Shown piece by piece: positions 30,560-40,266 of a DNA stretch of 64,000 nt. A program made the position numbers and the translations under genes. The notes under the pieces were generated by a model. The model was not told where the DNA came from and did not search any database. It saw only the letters and a program-made list of their open reading frames with translations. The DNA comes from Acinetobacter sp. NIPH 298 (lineage in GTDB: Bacteria > Pseudomonadota > Gammaproteobacteria > Pseudomonadales > Moraxellaceae). Location: the NCBI RefSeq assembly GCF_000369505.1, contig NZ_KB850055.1:310001-374000 (forward strand). Reading direction: 5' to 3'. Numbering within the stretch: position 1 is the first letter of the stretch; each line of letters opens with the position of its first letter.

Positions 30560-31096
30560 TCAAAACTGATGTAACCAATCGCGTTTATTATGGAAGTCTG
30601 CTTGGGGACTACTATGCTGCATCGCAAAATACTGAACGCCTTGAGTGGTGTTCATTACTGCTGTTAAGCCTAAATATAAGTCAGACCATTTTAATTGATG
30701 TTGTTGCATAAATTTGGATAAATCTAAGCTGACATTCAAACCATAATGAGTGCGTTGTAAATGATTTAGCTCGATGTCGTATGCTGCAACCGGCGGCATA
30801 TCTTCAGGAAAGCGGTATTCTTCAAATTGGTACACTTGCCAAGCTTGCGAAGGGGATAGGTTGATTTCACGATAGAAATCTTGGTCTTTCACACCCACAA
30901 AAAGTTCAAAACAAGTGTGTTCCCACAAAAAGTCCTGCCGTGGATGTGCCGCGACTTTTTCTGGATAAATCAAAAACTGATTTGGATCACTCACCCAGAA
31001 AGCAACATTTAAGGTTGCTGGGGTTTGCTGCTCAATCGCTCCCACCACAGTAATACTGTGAAAACGATCAAAAGCAGAAAGATCATAACTTGCCAT
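30560..31096 (-). CDS. DOMON-like domain protein
   Basis: A 178-residue beta-rich protein with the pattern of DOMON-like/CBM9-like domains: LNVAFWVSDPNQFLI, DFLWEHTCFELFVG, YREINLSPSQAWQVYQFEEYR and a C-terminal YFAMQHSSPQADFHNKRDW. No signal peptide is visible, so it appears cytoplasmic. DOMON-type folds bind sugars or heme, but the ligand here is unknown. It lies only 5 bp downstream of yhbY and is likely co-transcribed with it. Confidence 0.7.
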   Translation of the reverse strand: MASYDLSAFDRFHSITVVGAIEQQTPATLNVAFWVSDPNQFLIYPEKVAAHPRQDFLWEHTCFELFVGVKDQDFYREINLSPSQAWQVYQFEEYRFPEDMPPVAAYDIELNHLQRTHYGLNVSLDLSKFMQQHQLKWSDLYLGLTAVMNTTQGVQYFAMQHSSPQADFHNKRDWLHQF

Positions 31097-31101
31097 TGCG
31101 A

Positions 31102-31425
31102 TTACTGACTTAGGTGAGCAAAACGAACGAGGTTAGATAAGTGTTGATTTTGTTTTGCCGCTTTTTTGTAGAGCAAAACGATTTTACCGATCTTTTGTAC
31201 TGCTTCAGCACCAGTAGCTTCAACAATTGCATCAACCACAGCTGCACGCGCTTCGCGATCTTCACCTGCAATCTTTACTTTAATCAATTCATGATCATTT
31301 AACGCACGATGCGCTTCTTCAATTACACTTTCTGTAAGCCCTTGACCACCAATCATGACAACTGGATTAAGTGCATGACCGATTTGACGTAAACGTTTAC
31401 GTTCATGGATAGATAAAGCTGCCAT
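31102..31425 (-). CDS. yhbY: YhbY-family CRM-domain RNA-binding protein
   Basis: Small RNA-binding protein associated with pre-50S ribosomal subunits in E. coli. The 107-residue product covers one CRM domain (SIHERKRLRQIGHALNPVVMIGGQGLTESVI) with the conserved GxxG-type loop. I chose ATG 31425, which has AGGT eight bases before it; a longer in-frame start adds 14 residues without support. It is divergent from rlmE; the yhbY-rlmE-ftsH neighbourhood is a conserved gammaproteobacterial arrangement. Confidence 0.9.
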   Translation of the reverse strand: MAALSIHERKRLRQIGHALNPVVMIGGQGLTESVIEEAHRALNDHELIKVKIAGEDREARAAVVDAIVEATGAEAVQKIGKIVLLYKKAAKQNQHLSNLVRFAHLSQ

Positions 31426-31459
31426 TGAAAATACCTGATTTGAAAAACGACCTAGTATA

Positions 31460-31498
31460 GCTTGCATCCCGATTCTAAGATAGATTCAGGATGCAAGC
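31460..31498. repeat. 10-bp inverted repeat between yhbY and rlmE
   Basis: GCTTGCATCC (31460-31469) and GGATGCAAGC (31489-31498) are perfect complements with 19 bases between. The site lies in the divergent promoter region, so it could be an operator or an RNA stem. Confidence 0.5.
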
Positions 31499-31619
31499 AC
31501 TTGCGGCAAATGTATGGAAAACTGCTGAAATGAGCCGTGATGATGATCAAAAAACTGCAAAAGATCGTCGCATTGAATGGCTTCGATACTGTAATAAGCT
31601 GAATTTTCACGTACAATGA
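31491..31619 (+). CDS. Possible 42-residue protein upstream of rlmE
   Basis: An ATG frame of 42 codons (MQALAANVWKTAEMSRDDDQ onward, ending NFHVQ) runs through most of the yhbY-rlmE gap. Its composition is protein-like, with charged and aromatic residues mixed. AGG lies immediately before the ATG, which is too close for a normal ribosome site, and the start sits inside the inverted repeat. I do not recognise it; it may be spurious. Confidence 0.25.
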   Translation: MQALAANVWKTAEMSRDDDQKTAKDRRIEWLRYCNKLNFHVQ

Positions 31620-31651
31620 TCAATCAGAGGTTTTTTGAAATTTAGAGAGTT

Positions 31652-32302
31652 ATGGCGACACGCATTACCAATCAAAAATTGTCGAAAAGCAGTCGTGTAT
31701 GGATGAGAGAGCATTTAGATGACCCTTTTGTAAAAAAAGCGCAAAAGGAAGGTTATCGTGCACGTGCAGCATATAAGCTACTTGAGATCCAAGAAAAATA
31801 TAAAATGATCAAGCCGGGTATGACGGTGGTTGATTTAGGTGCAGCACCGGGTAGTTGGTCGCAAATTGCGGGTAAATTAGTCGGCGCGAACGGTTTGGTT
31901 GTTGCTTCGGATATTTTAGCAATGGATGCATTGCCCGATGTGACCTTCTTACAAGGTGATTTCCGCGAAGAAGAAGTCTTCGAAAAATTGTTAAATATTT
32001 TAAATGGGCGTCAAGTAGATATTGTAATTTCAGATATGGCCCCCAATACATCAGGTAATAAGGCTGTTGATCAACCACGTCAAATTTATTTATGTGAATT
32101 GGCTTTGGACTTTGCTCAGAAGGTATTAGGACCGAATGGCCAGTTTTTGGTTAAAGTGTTCCAAGGTACTGGATTTGATGAGTTTAGAAAACAGGTGGTC
32201 GATAGTTTTGATGTGTTAAAAACAGCTAAACCAGCGGCGTCGCGTGCTCGATCAAAAGAGGTTTTTTTGATTGGACAAGGTCGTAAAAAGGCCTTGAAAT
32301 AA
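31652..32302 (+). CDS. rlmE: 23S rRNA 2'-O-methyltransferase RlmE (RrmJ/FtsJ)
   Basis: Methylates U2552 of 23S rRNA in the 50S subunit using S-adenosylmethionine. The 216-residue protein has the SAM-binding VVDLGAAPGSWSQ motif, SDMAPNTSG with the catalytic Asp, and the FLVKVFQGTG Lys motif, completing the K-D-K-E set. It precedes ftsH by 137 bp in the same direction, the usual order. Confidence 0.97.
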   Translation: MATRITNQKLSKSSRVWMREHLDDPFVKKAQKEGYRARAAYKLLEIQEKYKMIKPGMTVVDLGAAPGSWSQIAGKLVGANGLVVASDILAMDALPDVTFLQGDFREEEVFEKLLNILNGRQVDIVISDMAPNTSGNKAVDQPRQIYLCELALDFAQKVLGPNGQFLVKVFQGTGFDEFRKQVVDSFDVLKTAKPAASRARSKEVFLIGQGRKKALK

Positions 32303-32439
32303 AAAGTATACTTGCCAAGTTGTTAAAAATTGTGCATTTTGTACCTTTTAAGTTTTTTGCAACGCAAATTCATTGCTGTTTTTGTGAAGGTCAGCCAAGA
32401 TTAGGTATGATCAAATTAGATTGATATGGGAATAAAGCC

Positions 32440-34335
32440 TTGAGCGATTACTTCAAGAATGCCGTATTGTGGCTCGTCATACTCGGTGTTCTGATTTTGA
32501 TTTTTAGCAACGTCAGTGACCGAAATAAACCTGCGGCGATGAAATACTCTGATTTCGTTGCAGCGGTGAATGCTGGACAAATTAAACAAGTCACCATTGA
32601 TGGTTTAAATATCAGTGGTGAAAAAACTGATAGTTCTCCATTTGAGACCGTTCGTCCACAAGTAGAAGACACTCAGTTGCTACCAAGCTTAAACAAACAA
32701 AATGTCGTGGTTGAGGGCATCGCGCCACAACGCCAAGGCATTTTGATGCAACTTCTCATCGCAAGTTTCCCAATATTGCTCATTATTTTGTTGTTCATGT
32801 TCTTTATGCGCAACATGGGGGGCGGTGCCGGTGGTAAGAACGGCCCAATGAGTTTTGGTAAGTCAAAAGCCAAAATGCTATCTGAAGATCAGATCAAGAT
32901 CACTTTTGTTGATGTTGCTGGTTGTGATGAAGCAAAACAAGAAGTGGTTGAAATCGTTGATTTCTTAAAAGACCCATCCAAATTTAAACGTCTTGGAGCA
33001 ACAATTCCACGTGGCGTGTTAATGGTTGGTCCTCCTGGTACAGGTAAAACCCTATTAGCAAAAGCAATTGCTGGTGAAGCCAAAGTTCCATTCTTTAGTA
33101 TTTCAGGTTCTGATTTCGTCGAAATGTTCGTTGGTGTGGGTGCATCGCGTGTTCGTGATATGTTTGAACAAGCAAAACGAAATGCACCATGTATCATCTT
33201 TATTGATGAGATTGATGCCGTTGGTCGTCATCGTGGTTCAGGTACTGGTGGTGGTCATGATGAACGTGAGCAAACACTCAACCAAATGTTAGTCGAGATG
33301 GACGGTTTTGAGGGCAACGAAGGCGTTATCGTTATTGCTGCTACCAACCGTGCTGATGTTCTCGATAAAGCACTTCTTCGTCCGGGACGTTTTGACCGTC
33401 AAGTGATGGTCGGTTTGCCTGACATTCGTGGTCGTGAGCAAATCCTCAACGTACACTTGAAGAAACTTCCTTCTGTGACAGGTGTGGATCTTAAAATCCT
33501 TGCACGTGGTACACCAGGATTCTCAGGTGCACAGCTCGCAAACTTAGTCAATGAGGCTGCATTGTTTGCTGCTCGCCGTAATAAAAATACGGTAGATATG
33601 CATGACTTTGAAGATGCTAAAGACAAGATCTATATGGGGCCTGAACGTAAATCGATGGTGCTTCGCGAAGAAGAACGTCGTGCTACGGCTTATCATGAAG
33701 CAGGACATGCGATTGTAGCTGAAATCTTACCGGGCACAGATCCAGTGCATAAGGTTACAATCATGCCGCGTGGTTGGGCGCTAGGTGTTACTTGGCAGCT
33801 TCCTGAACAAGACCAAACCAGTCACTATAAAGACAAGATGCTGAATGAACTTTCCATTTTATTTGGTGGTCGTATAGCCGAAGAAGTATTCATTAACCAA
33901 ATGTCTACTGGCGCATCAAATGACTTTGAGCGTGCAACGAAAATGGCACGTGCAATGGTGACCAAGTATGGAATGTCTGATGCACTTGGTGTAATGGTGT
34001 ATGAAGATGAGAACCAAAGTGGATTCTTCGGTAATGTCGGTAGTCGTACTATTTCTGAAGCCACACAACAAAAGGTGGATGAAGAGGTACGCCGTATTCT
34101 CGATCAGCAGTACAAGGTTGCTCGTGATATCTTAGAAAGTAATCAAGATATTGCACATGCAATGGTAAAAGCATTGATGGATTGGGAAACCATTGATCGC
34201 GATCAAATCCGTGACATCATGGAAGGTCGTGATCCACAACCACCAAAAGTATATGTGGCTGAAAATCCAGTGGCTGATTTTGAACCGCCTAAAGATGGTC
34301 CATCTACACCACCACCATTGCCAGCAATGGGTTAA
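32440..34335 (+). CDS. ftsH: ATP-dependent zinc metalloprotease FtsH
   Basis: Membrane-bound AAA+ protease that degrades misfolded membrane proteins and short-lived regulators. The 631-residue protein has two membrane segments (about 7-23 and 102-122) around a small periplasmic domain, Walker A GPPGTGKT at 197-204, Walker [10 protein letters not shown], the SRH region, and the zinc site HEAGH at 419-423. The start is TTG at 32440 ([12 protein letters not shown]); no ATG lies in frame before the first membrane segment, and GGGA is about 9 bases upstream. A terminator follows. Confidence 0.97.
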   Translation: MSDYFKNAVLWLVILGVLILIFSNVSDRNKPAAMKYSDFVAAVNAGQIKQVTIDGLNISGEKTDSSPFETVRPQVEDTQLLPSLNKQNVVVEGIAPQRQGILMQLLIASFPILLIILLFMFFMRNMGGGAGGKNGPMSFGKSKAKMLSEDQIKITFVDVAGCDEAKQEVVEIVDFLKDPSKFKRLGATIPRGVLMVGPPGTGKTLLAKAIAGEAKVPFFSISGSDFVEMFVGVGASRVRDMFEQAKRNAPCIIFIDEIDAVGRHRGSGTGGGHDEREQTLNQMLVEMDGFEGNEGVIVIAATNRADVLDKALLRPGRFDRQVMVGLPDIRGREQILNVHLKKLPSVTGVDLKILARGTPGFSGAQLANLVNEAALFAARRNKNTVDMHDFEDAKDKIYMGPERKSMVLREEERRATAYHEAGHAIVAEILPGTDPVHKVTIMPRGWALGVTWQLPEQDQTSHYKDKMLNELSILFGGRIAEEVFINQMSTGASNDFERATKMARAMVTKYGMSDALGVMVYEDENQSGFFGNVGSRTISEATQQKVDEEVRRILDQQYKVARDILESNQDIAHAMVKALMDWETIDRDQIRDIMEGRDPQPPKVYVAENPVADFEPPKDGPSTPPPLPAMG

Positions 34336-34349
34336 AAGATTTGAAAATG

Positions 34350-34377
34350 AAAGAGCGACTTAGGTCGCTCTTTTTTT
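34350..34377 (+). terminator. Intrinsic terminator after ftsH
   Basis: AAAGAGCGAC-TTAG-GTCGCTCTTT forms a perfect 10-bp stem followed by further T. It begins 14 bp after the ftsH stop, separating ftsH from folP. Confidence 0.92.
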
Positions 34378-34467
34378 GTCTTGGTTTTGACCTAAGCTGA
34401 AAATAAATCATCAAACATTAAACATTGTTCTTGTTAATATAATGTGATTAAAGTGAGGAGTGTTTTG

Positions 34468-35319
34468 ATGAAGTTGATGCCATTACCACAGCAGCAGTTA
34501 CAGTGTGGTCGTTTTACATTGGATTTATCTCAGCCTCACATCATGGGAATCCTCAATGTCACACCAGATTCATTTAGCGATGGTGGGCAGCATCATCACC
34601 GAGATCAAGCCATCAAACATGCGCTGCAAATGATTGAGGATGGTGCAACTATTATTGATATAGGTGGTGAGTCTACTCGTCCGAATGCATCACCAGTTGC
34701 TATAGAAGAAGAAATCAGCCGTGTGATTCCTGTCGTTGAAGCGCTATCAGAATATGATGTGATCATCTCGATTGATACCAGTCAACCTGAAGTCATTCGC
34801 GCAGCCATTCAAGCAGGTGCACATATTTGGAATGATGTCCGTGCATTAACTCGTCCGCAAGCCTTAGCAACGGCTGCTGAGCTCAACATTCCAGTGGTAT
34901 TGATGCATATGCGTGGTGAACCAACCAATATGAATCAACTTGATCAGTATGACGATGTTACTGAAGATGTGATAAATGAAATACAACAACGATTAGATCA
35001 AGCGCTTGCTGCTGGGATTAGACCTGAACATATAATTCTTGATCCGGGGTTTGGTTTTGCCAAAAATGCACAACAAAATTTCCAACTGCTTAATACGTTT
35101 TGGAAACTGACTCAAATGGGCTATCCAATTTTATCAGGCTTGTCACGAAAGCGTTTTATTGGTGAAGCATTAAATGGCGTTGTTGCCCAAGAGAGAGCGG
35201 TCGGTAGTGTGACGGGGCATTTACTCAGTATTCAACAAGGGGCAAGCATTGTGCGAGCACACGACGTGAAAGCAACAAGTGATGCTTTAAAAGTTTGGAA
35301 TGCTATGCGTTTAGCATAA
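34468..35319 (+). CDS. folP: Dihydropteroate synthase FolP
   Basis: Condenses p-aminobenzoate with hydroxymethyl-dihydropterin pyrophosphate in folate synthesis; target of sulfonamides. The TIM-barrel signatures MGILNVTPDSFSDGG and DIGGESTRPNA are intact, and the C-terminal SRKRFIGE region supplies the phosphate and pterin contacts. The ATG at 34468 has GAGGAG seven bases upstream (283 residues); a GTG 24 bp earlier lies before that ribosome site and was rejected. Confidence 0.97.
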   Translation: MKLMPLPQQQLQCGRFTLDLSQPHIMGILNVTPDSFSDGGQHHHRDQAIKHALQMIEDGATIIDIGGESTRPNASPVAIEEEISRVIPVVEALSEYDVIISIDTSQPEVIRAAIQAGAHIWNDVRALTRPQALATAAELNIPVVLMHMRGEPTNMNQLDQYDDVTEDVINEIQQRLDQALAAGIRPEHIILDPGFGFAKNAQQNFQLLNTFWKLTQMGYPILSGLSRKRFIGEALNGVVAQERAVGSVTGHLLSIQQGASIVRAHDVKATSDALKVWNAMRLA

Positions 35320-35442
35320 TTGTTACAGAGAAAGGGTGAAACTAGGGATACATTTAAAGACGATAAATCTTTATTTTTGCATACAACAATTTGAATACCG
35401 CTATTCATTTGAAAAGACAAAATAAAACTTGGGGATTATAAA

Positions 35443-37038
35443 ATGTATCAAGGCACAAAAATATTTTCACTTTCCTTGCTCGGTTGTATGATCGCAGCTT
35501 GCCAACCGATGTCGAGTTCTCAGCAACGTATGATCGGGGTGGGAGTATATGAACGGGTGCAAGCACCAAGTTTTGCACAGGCTGTTATGCCTATCCCCAT
35601 ATCGGAACAGCAGCGCCTAGAACAGGATACAGAGCAGTATCAGAAAAATGAAGTCAACCCTGTTGTTCGTGTGAGCCAGCAACCTATTTCCACCTTTAGT
35701 ATTGATGTCGATACAGGTAGTTATAGTAATACTCGCCGTTTTTTAAATAACGGACGCTTACCACCTGTAGATGCTGTGCGCGTAGAGGAAATGCTGAATT
35801 ATTTTGATTATCAATATCCACAACCAGTAGGCGTGCATCCATTTTCTGTGACCACTGAAACCGTAGATTCACCATGGAAACAAAATGCCAAACTCATCAA
35901 AATCGGAATTCAAGCCAATGACTTATCGGTCAAGCAATTACCACCTGCAAATTTAGTTTTCCTTGTAGATGTATCGGGGAGTATGAGTGCGCCAGATAAG
36001 TTGCCATTGGTGAAGCAAACATTACGCTTGTTGACTGAACAATTACGACCACAAGATAAAGTCACGATTATTACCTACGCCAGTGGTGAAAAACTGGTGC
36101 TTAAACCGACTTCAGGTGATCAAAAAGATAAGATTTTAAGTGTCATTAATGCATTAAAAGCAGATGGTGCTACCGCAGGTGAGCGAGCGATCCAACTGGC
36201 ATATCAGCAAGCTGAGACGGCATTTGTGAAAAATGGCATTAACCGTATTTTATTGGCAACAGATGGCGACTTTAATGTTGGGATCACCGATTTTAGTACT
36301 TTAAAAGGCATGGTGGCTGAAAAGCGCAAAAGTGGTATTTCTTTAACAACGCTGGGTTTTGGTACTGGAAATTATAACGAACAGTTAATGGAACAATTGG
36401 CTGATGCAGGAGATGGCAATTATAGCTATATCGACAATAAAAATGAGGCCAAAAAAGTAGTACAGCATCAGCTTTCATCGACACTTGCAACGGTTGCGCA
36501 AGATGTAAAAATTCAGGTCGAGTTTAATCCTGCAACGGTCAAAGAGTATCGTCTGGTTGGTTATGAAAATCGCATGTTGAAACAAGAAGATTTTAATAAT
36601 GATAAAGTAGATGCGGGGGATATCGGTGCAGGGCATCGTGTGACCGCATTTTATGAAATTATTCCCGTGGGTCAGCAGGGCTGGTTAAATGACTCACGCT
36701 ATCAAGCACAAACAAAGCCCGATGCCGCTAAAAAATCAGAATACGCTTTTGTGAATTTACGCTATAAGCTACCGAATCAAGACAAGAGCATTTTATTGAA
36801 TCAAGCCGTGAAAATGGGCAGTAAACCGCTTGCCCAAGCGCATAGTGATACTCGTTTTGCGGTCGCTGTTGCCTCTTATGCTCAACAACTCAAAGGTGGG
36901 CAATACAATGGTACAGTCGGATGGGATCAAATTATTCAACTGGCACAGCAGTCTGCTCAACCTGATCCGTATCAAATGCGAGAGGAGTTTGTCGAACTTG
37001 CTAAAATTGCCAAAAGTTTAAGCGCTAAAAAAGATTGA
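35443..37038 (+). CDS. VWA-domain lipoprotein (YfbK-like)
   Basis: The 531-residue protein has a lipoprotein-type signal (MYQGTKIFSLSLLGCMIAAC; Cys20 or Cys15). After a YfbK-type N-terminal domain (STFSIDVDTGSYSNTRRFLN at about 86-105) there is a von Willebrand A domain (about 165-345) with the metal-site motif DVSGSMS, then a C-terminal DUF3520-like domain. It would sit in the periplasm or at the outer membrane and bind a partner through the metal site. It is monocistronic, and the partner is unknown. Confidence 0.88.
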   Translation: MYQGTKIFSLSLLGCMIAACQPMSSSQQRMIGVGVYERVQAPSFAQAVMPIPISEQQRLEQDTEQYQKNEVNPVVRVSQQPISTFSIDVDTGSYSNTRRFLNNGRLPPVDAVRVEEMLNYFDYQYPQPVGVHPFSVTTETVDSPWKQNAKLIKIGIQANDLSVKQLPPANLVFLVDVSGSMSAPDKLPLVKQTLRLLTEQLRPQDKVTIITYASGEKLVLKPTSGDQKDKILSVINALKADGATAGERAIQLAYQQAETAFVKNGINRILLATDGDFNVGITDFSTLKGMVAEKRKSGISLTTLGFGTGNYNEQLMEQLADAGDGNYSYIDNKNEAKKVVQHQLSSTLATVAQDVKIQVEFNPATVKEYRLVGYENRMLKQEDFNNDKVDAGDIGAGHRVTAFYEIIPVGQQGWLNDSRYQAQTKPDAAKKSEYAFVNLRYKLPNQDKSILLNQAVKMGSKPLAQAHSDTRFAVAVASYAQQLKGGQYNGTVGWDQIIQLAQQSAQPDPYQMREEFVELAKIAKSLSAKKD

Positions 37039-37125
37039 ATATTCATGTTATAAAAGTGGTCGGTAACGATGAGTTAACCGACCATGAATGGTACTTATTT
37101 ATAGCATGATGGAATAACAATCACG

Positions 37126-38046
37126 ATGAAAACACCATTAATTAGATCAAGTGAATTAAGCGAACTCAATAACTGTAATGTCTGGTTGAAAATGGAGTCT
37201 GCTCAGCCTACAGGTTCTTTTAAGCAAAGAGGTATCGGCAATGCCTGTCTAAAATACGTAGAACAAGGGGCAAAGAAATTCATTAGCTCTTCTGGTGGCA
37301 ATGCAGGTATTTCAGTCGCTTATATGGGAAAAGTACTTAATATTCCTGTCACTGTTATTGTGCCTAAAACGACTTCGCAGAAAGCGATTGATTTAATGCT
37401 GCAACAAGAAGCCGAGGTGATTGTCCAAGGTGAGTCTTGGGTGGAGGCCAATGAACTGGCACTTTCATTGGTGAATGATGAGGCCGTTTATATTCATCCC
37501 TTCGACGGTCAATATTTATGGGATGGTGTTGCAACGATTATTGATGAAGTCGTTGCAGACGGCATCTATCCTAATGCTGTCATTTTATCAGTAGGAGGAG
37601 GTAGTTTAATCTCTGGAATTCATCAAGGTTTAAAACGGAATCATCTAGATATTCCAATTTATGCGATTGAAACGGATGGAACAGCTTCTTTGAATACCGC
37701 AATGAAGATGGGCAAGCATATAAAGCTAGATGAAGTGACGGGGATTGCAACAACACTTGCAGCAAAACAAGTCTGTGAAAATGCCTTTTTAATTTCGCAA
37801 AGTGAAAATGTTCAAGCTATGACTGTTTCGGATCAAGACGCGGTAACTGCATGTCTGAAATTTTTAGATGATCATCGAACATTGGTTGAGCCAGCTTGTG
37901 GCGCAACATTATCCATTCTGTATGATAAAAAAATTAGCTTTGCACCAACAGAGGATGTACTGGTGATCGTATGTGGTGGCGCATCTATTACCTTTGAACA
38001 ACTTTCAAAATATGCTGAGCAATTTTCTGTACAAACAGTGGCTTAA
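37126..38046 (+). CDS. PLP-dependent serine/threonine ammonia-lyase-like enzyme
   Basis: A fold-type II pyridoxal-phosphate enzyme of 306 residues resembling catabolic L-serine/L-threonine dehydratases. The PLP lysine is Lys33 in PTGSFKQRG, SSGGNAG follows, and the phosphate loop is VGGGSLISG. It lacks the C-terminal ACT-like regulatory domain of biosynthetic IlvA. The probable reaction is deamination of serine or threonine to the 2-oxo acid; substrate choice is inferred. It stands alone between the VWA lipoprotein and a terminator. Confidence 0.85.
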   Translation: MKTPLIRSSELSELNNCNVWLKMESAQPTGSFKQRGIGNACLKYVEQGAKKFISSSGGNAGISVAYMGKVLNIPVTVIVPKTTSQKAIDLMLQQEAEVIVQGESWVEANELALSLVNDEAVYIHPFDGQYLWDGVATIIDEVVADGIYPNAVILSVGGGSLISGIHQGLKRNHLDIPIYAIETDGTASLNTAMKMGKHIKLDEVTGIATTLAAKQVCENAFLISQSENVQAMTVSDQDAVTACLKFLDDHRTLVEPACGATLSILYDKKISFAPTEDVLVIVCGGASITFEQLSKYAEQFSVQTVA

Positions 38047-38127
38047 ATGTATCAATTAGCTTTAGCAATATTTTTCCTTATCCCTACAATGGGAGAGGTT
38101 GAATTCGAATAAGGTAAATTGATCTAG

Positions 38128-38152
38128 AGCGGTCGGAAAAACCGCTTTTTTT
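38128..38152 (+). terminator. Terminator after the ammonia-lyase-like gene
   Basis: AGCGGT (38128-38133) pairs with ACCGCT (38141-38146), then a run of seven T. It is 80 bp past the stop, a short but classical intrinsic terminator. Confidence 0.75.
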
Positions 38153-38221
38153 ATGCCTAAATATCGTGATTTTTGTTGGATTGTGGTATAAGCATGGCGT
38201 TTTATTGGCATATTATTTTTT

Positions 38222-38536
38222 ATGTTTGAAAATTTACTCCTCTCCATGTTTGATGATGAATATTATCCTGATATTCTGGTTGCTGAAGTCAAACAACATA
38301 TTCATCAGTTCGCAAAAAAAGTCAGTCGTTCTGGCTTATCTGAAACTGAGATTTATCGTTTTGCGAATCTGACTATCATCGAAATTAATGAAATGAAACC
38401 GCAGTTCGAAGAGCTGGATTCATCTTTAGATGATGCTGCGGCAGATTATATTGCTGAAGCGATGATGATGATCGTGCAAGAAGCGGGTTATTTCGATATT
38501 GAAATGGAAGAATTAATTGTTAATCGAGAGTGGTAG
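38222..38536 (+). CDS. DUF5713-family protein
   Basis: A 104-residue acidic, mostly helical protein. The pattern DDEYYPDILVAEVKQHIHQF, then TEIYRFANLTIIEINEMKPQFEE, then ADYIAEAMMMIVQEAGY matches what I recall of DUF5713, a family without assigned function. No signal or membrane segment. Monocistronic; its last codons lie in a perfect inverted repeat that may terminate transcription. Confidence 0.7.
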   Translation: MFENLLLSMFDDEYYPDILVAEVKQHIHQFAKKVSRSGLSETEIYRFANLTIIEINEMKPQFEELDSSLDDAAADYIAEAMMMIVQEAGYFDIEMEELIVNREW

Positions 38537-38550
38537 ATGTCACTCTCGAT
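38523..38550. terminator. Perfect 10-bp inverted repeat between convergent genes
   Basis: ATCGAGAGTG (38523-38532) and CACTCTCGAT (38541-38550) are exact complements and overlap the DUF5713 stop codon. No T-run follows on the plus strand, so it may be a weak or Rho-assisted terminator for the two convergent genes. Confidence 0.5.
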
Positions 38551-38571
38551 CTTCAATTTCAAATAAAATCT

Positions 38572-40179
38572 CTAATGAGCATCTATCCATAGTTTGGGTA
38601 AAATAATTTGTCCTGAAACCCAAGCTTCAATTTTAGCTTGTTGAAATTTTTGATAATAAATACTTTCACTATTGATCAGCAAGCCCAAGGTATCACCCTG
38701 TTTCAGCTCCCCATTTATACTCGGTAGCTCAATGCTTTGTAGTGATTTATTGCGATCTGCTAAGTCTAAGGTAATCTGATCATAAATTTGTTTTCTGCCT
38801 TGATTAAAAGGGGCGGTTTGTTCATTTAAAACAACATATTTCCCCGTTTCTTTTGACTTTATTGCCACAGAGATAAATAACACGGGGTCACTTGATTCAG
38901 TTTTTGCTTCGACATTTAAGCTTAAGCGAGGTGCACCAGTGATATGCGTAACTTGCTGTGCCACATGAATCGGGACAAATACAGCTTGGGTTGTGGTTGC
39001 TGCGATCCATGTTCTATTTAGTGTGTAGGAGGTGGTTGGGTTTAAATCAGTGAGATGTGTGACAGGGCTATGATCTACGCATAATTCAGGTAGTTGCATT
39101 TTTGGCGTTTTATCTTTTAACTTCTGATCGAACCACATTAAGATCGTATCTTGCAAGTTATGCTCTTGTTTGTCGCTACAACGCACAGATTTTCCGATAT
39201 ACCAAAAAGGTGTTTGACCTGATGGCGACTGTTGTGCCAATGGTTGCAGATGTCCGCCTTGTACCCCGATTAAATGGACTTTGTGCCGCGCCTGTTTGAT
39301 ACATTCAGCGGCTTTTACGCCTTCATTGAACGGGAATAATATATCTCTAAACCCCTGAATAATCAGTGCGTCTGCTTGAGGTGCTTGGTCATGTTCACAA
39401 AACCAGCGTGCTTGATGTGTTTTTAGAAAATCATAAGATGAGGCATTGAGTTGCCCTTGTTGTGTTTCTCGATAGGCTTGTTTAAGTTCGGGGTCAAATT
39501 TATTCCAATTCCACCAATCACCGATTAAATTTAAGAACCCAATCCAGTTGCTTTTAGGAACACCATTTGGCGCAAGACTATTTATGAGATCATACCAAGT
39601 GGTTATCGGAACAATCGCTTGTAAGCGTGGGTCCAATGCCGATGCGAGATACTGTACGCCACCTGCATAAGACTCACCGATCATGCCAGCACGAACGCCG
39701 TTTTGGTTTTCTGCCAATTGAGGCAGATGCTTTTCAGCCCAGTTCATGATGCTAATCACATCCTGTGCTTCTTTATCTGGATCAGCCAGACGGATTTTAC
39801 CTTGACTATTACCATGTCCTCGCTGGTCATAACTAATCACCCAATAGCCTTGTTTCCATGCAGTTTTGGCGACTTGTCCAGTAGGCAATAGAAAGCCATA
39901 TAAACTCAGTTCAGGACGCTTCATCCGAGATAAACCAAAGCCATGGGTATGTATGAGTAAAGGTGCTGTTTGTCCAACTTTTAAATGCGGCTGATAGACA
40001 GTAAAAGCCAACACTGTTCCATCCGAGCTGATGGTTTTGGCCTGATAATAACGCTGCTTTAACTCGACTGTTTTCTGATGCGCGTGAATGGGGGGCGGTG
40101 AGTGATAAGCACAACCTTGTATAATCAACGCAAAGCTCAAAAATATCCATAAAAGGTAAGTACGCATAGATTCTTTCAT
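38572..40179 (-). CDS. CocE/NonD-type alpha/beta hydrolase, lipoprotein
   Basis: Predicted envelope hydrolase of 535 residues. The signal ends LIIQGCAYH with the lipid cysteine near residue 23. The hydrolase domain has the oxyanion segment HTHGFG, YDQRGHGNS, the nucleophile Ser170 in GESYAGG, an Asp in DILFPFNE and a His in GGHLQPL; a C-terminal jelly-roll-like domain (about 380-535) is typical of X-Pro dipeptidyl-peptidase/CocE proteins. Substrate unknown. An ATG four codons in (40167) gives a cleaner signal sequence and may be the true start. Confidence 0.85.
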   Translation of the reverse strand: MKESMRTYLLWIFLSFALIIQGCAYHSPPPIHAHQKTVELKQRYYQAKTISSDGTVLAFTVYQPHLKVGQTAPLLIHTHGFGLSRMKRPELSLYGFLLPTGQVAKTAWKQGYWVISYDQRGHGNSQGKIRLADPDKEAQDVISIMNWAEKHLPQLAENQNGVRAGMIGESYAGGVQYLASALDPRLQAIVPITTWYDLINSLAPNGVPKSNWIGFLNLIGDWWNWNKFDPELKQAYRETQQGQLNASSYDFLKTHQARWFCEHDQAPQADALIIQGFRDILFPFNEGVKAAECIKQARHKVHLIGVQGGHLQPLAQQSPSGQTPFWYIGKSVRCSDKQEHNLQDTILMWFDQKLKDKTPKMQLPELCVDHSPVTHLTDLNPTTSYTLNRTWIAATTTQAVFVPIHVAQQVTHITGAPRLSLNVEAKTESSDPVLFISVAIKSKETGKYVVLNEQTAPFNQGRKQIYDQITLDLADRNKSLQSIELPSINGELKQGDTLGLLINSESIYYQKFQQAKIEAWVSGQIILPKLWIDAH

Positions 40180-40229
40180 CCTTGAATAAATCTTTGAGAA
40201 GTCTAATGATCAGATACTATAATCTAAAC

Positions 40230-40255
40230 TGATAGATCATTTTACTGATCTATCA
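40230..40255. promoter_or_regulatory. 10-bp inverted repeat, operator candidate before the hydrolase gene
   Basis: TGATAGATCA (40230-40239) and TGATCTATCA (40246-40255) are exact complements six bases apart, about 50 bp upstream of the hydrolase start and just after the EamA gene. There is no T-run, so an operator is more likely than a terminator. The inner GATCA/TGATC halves resemble operators of TetR-type repressors, but no regulator gene is adjacent. Confidence 0.45.
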
Positions 40256-40266
40256 CTTTTACTGTC

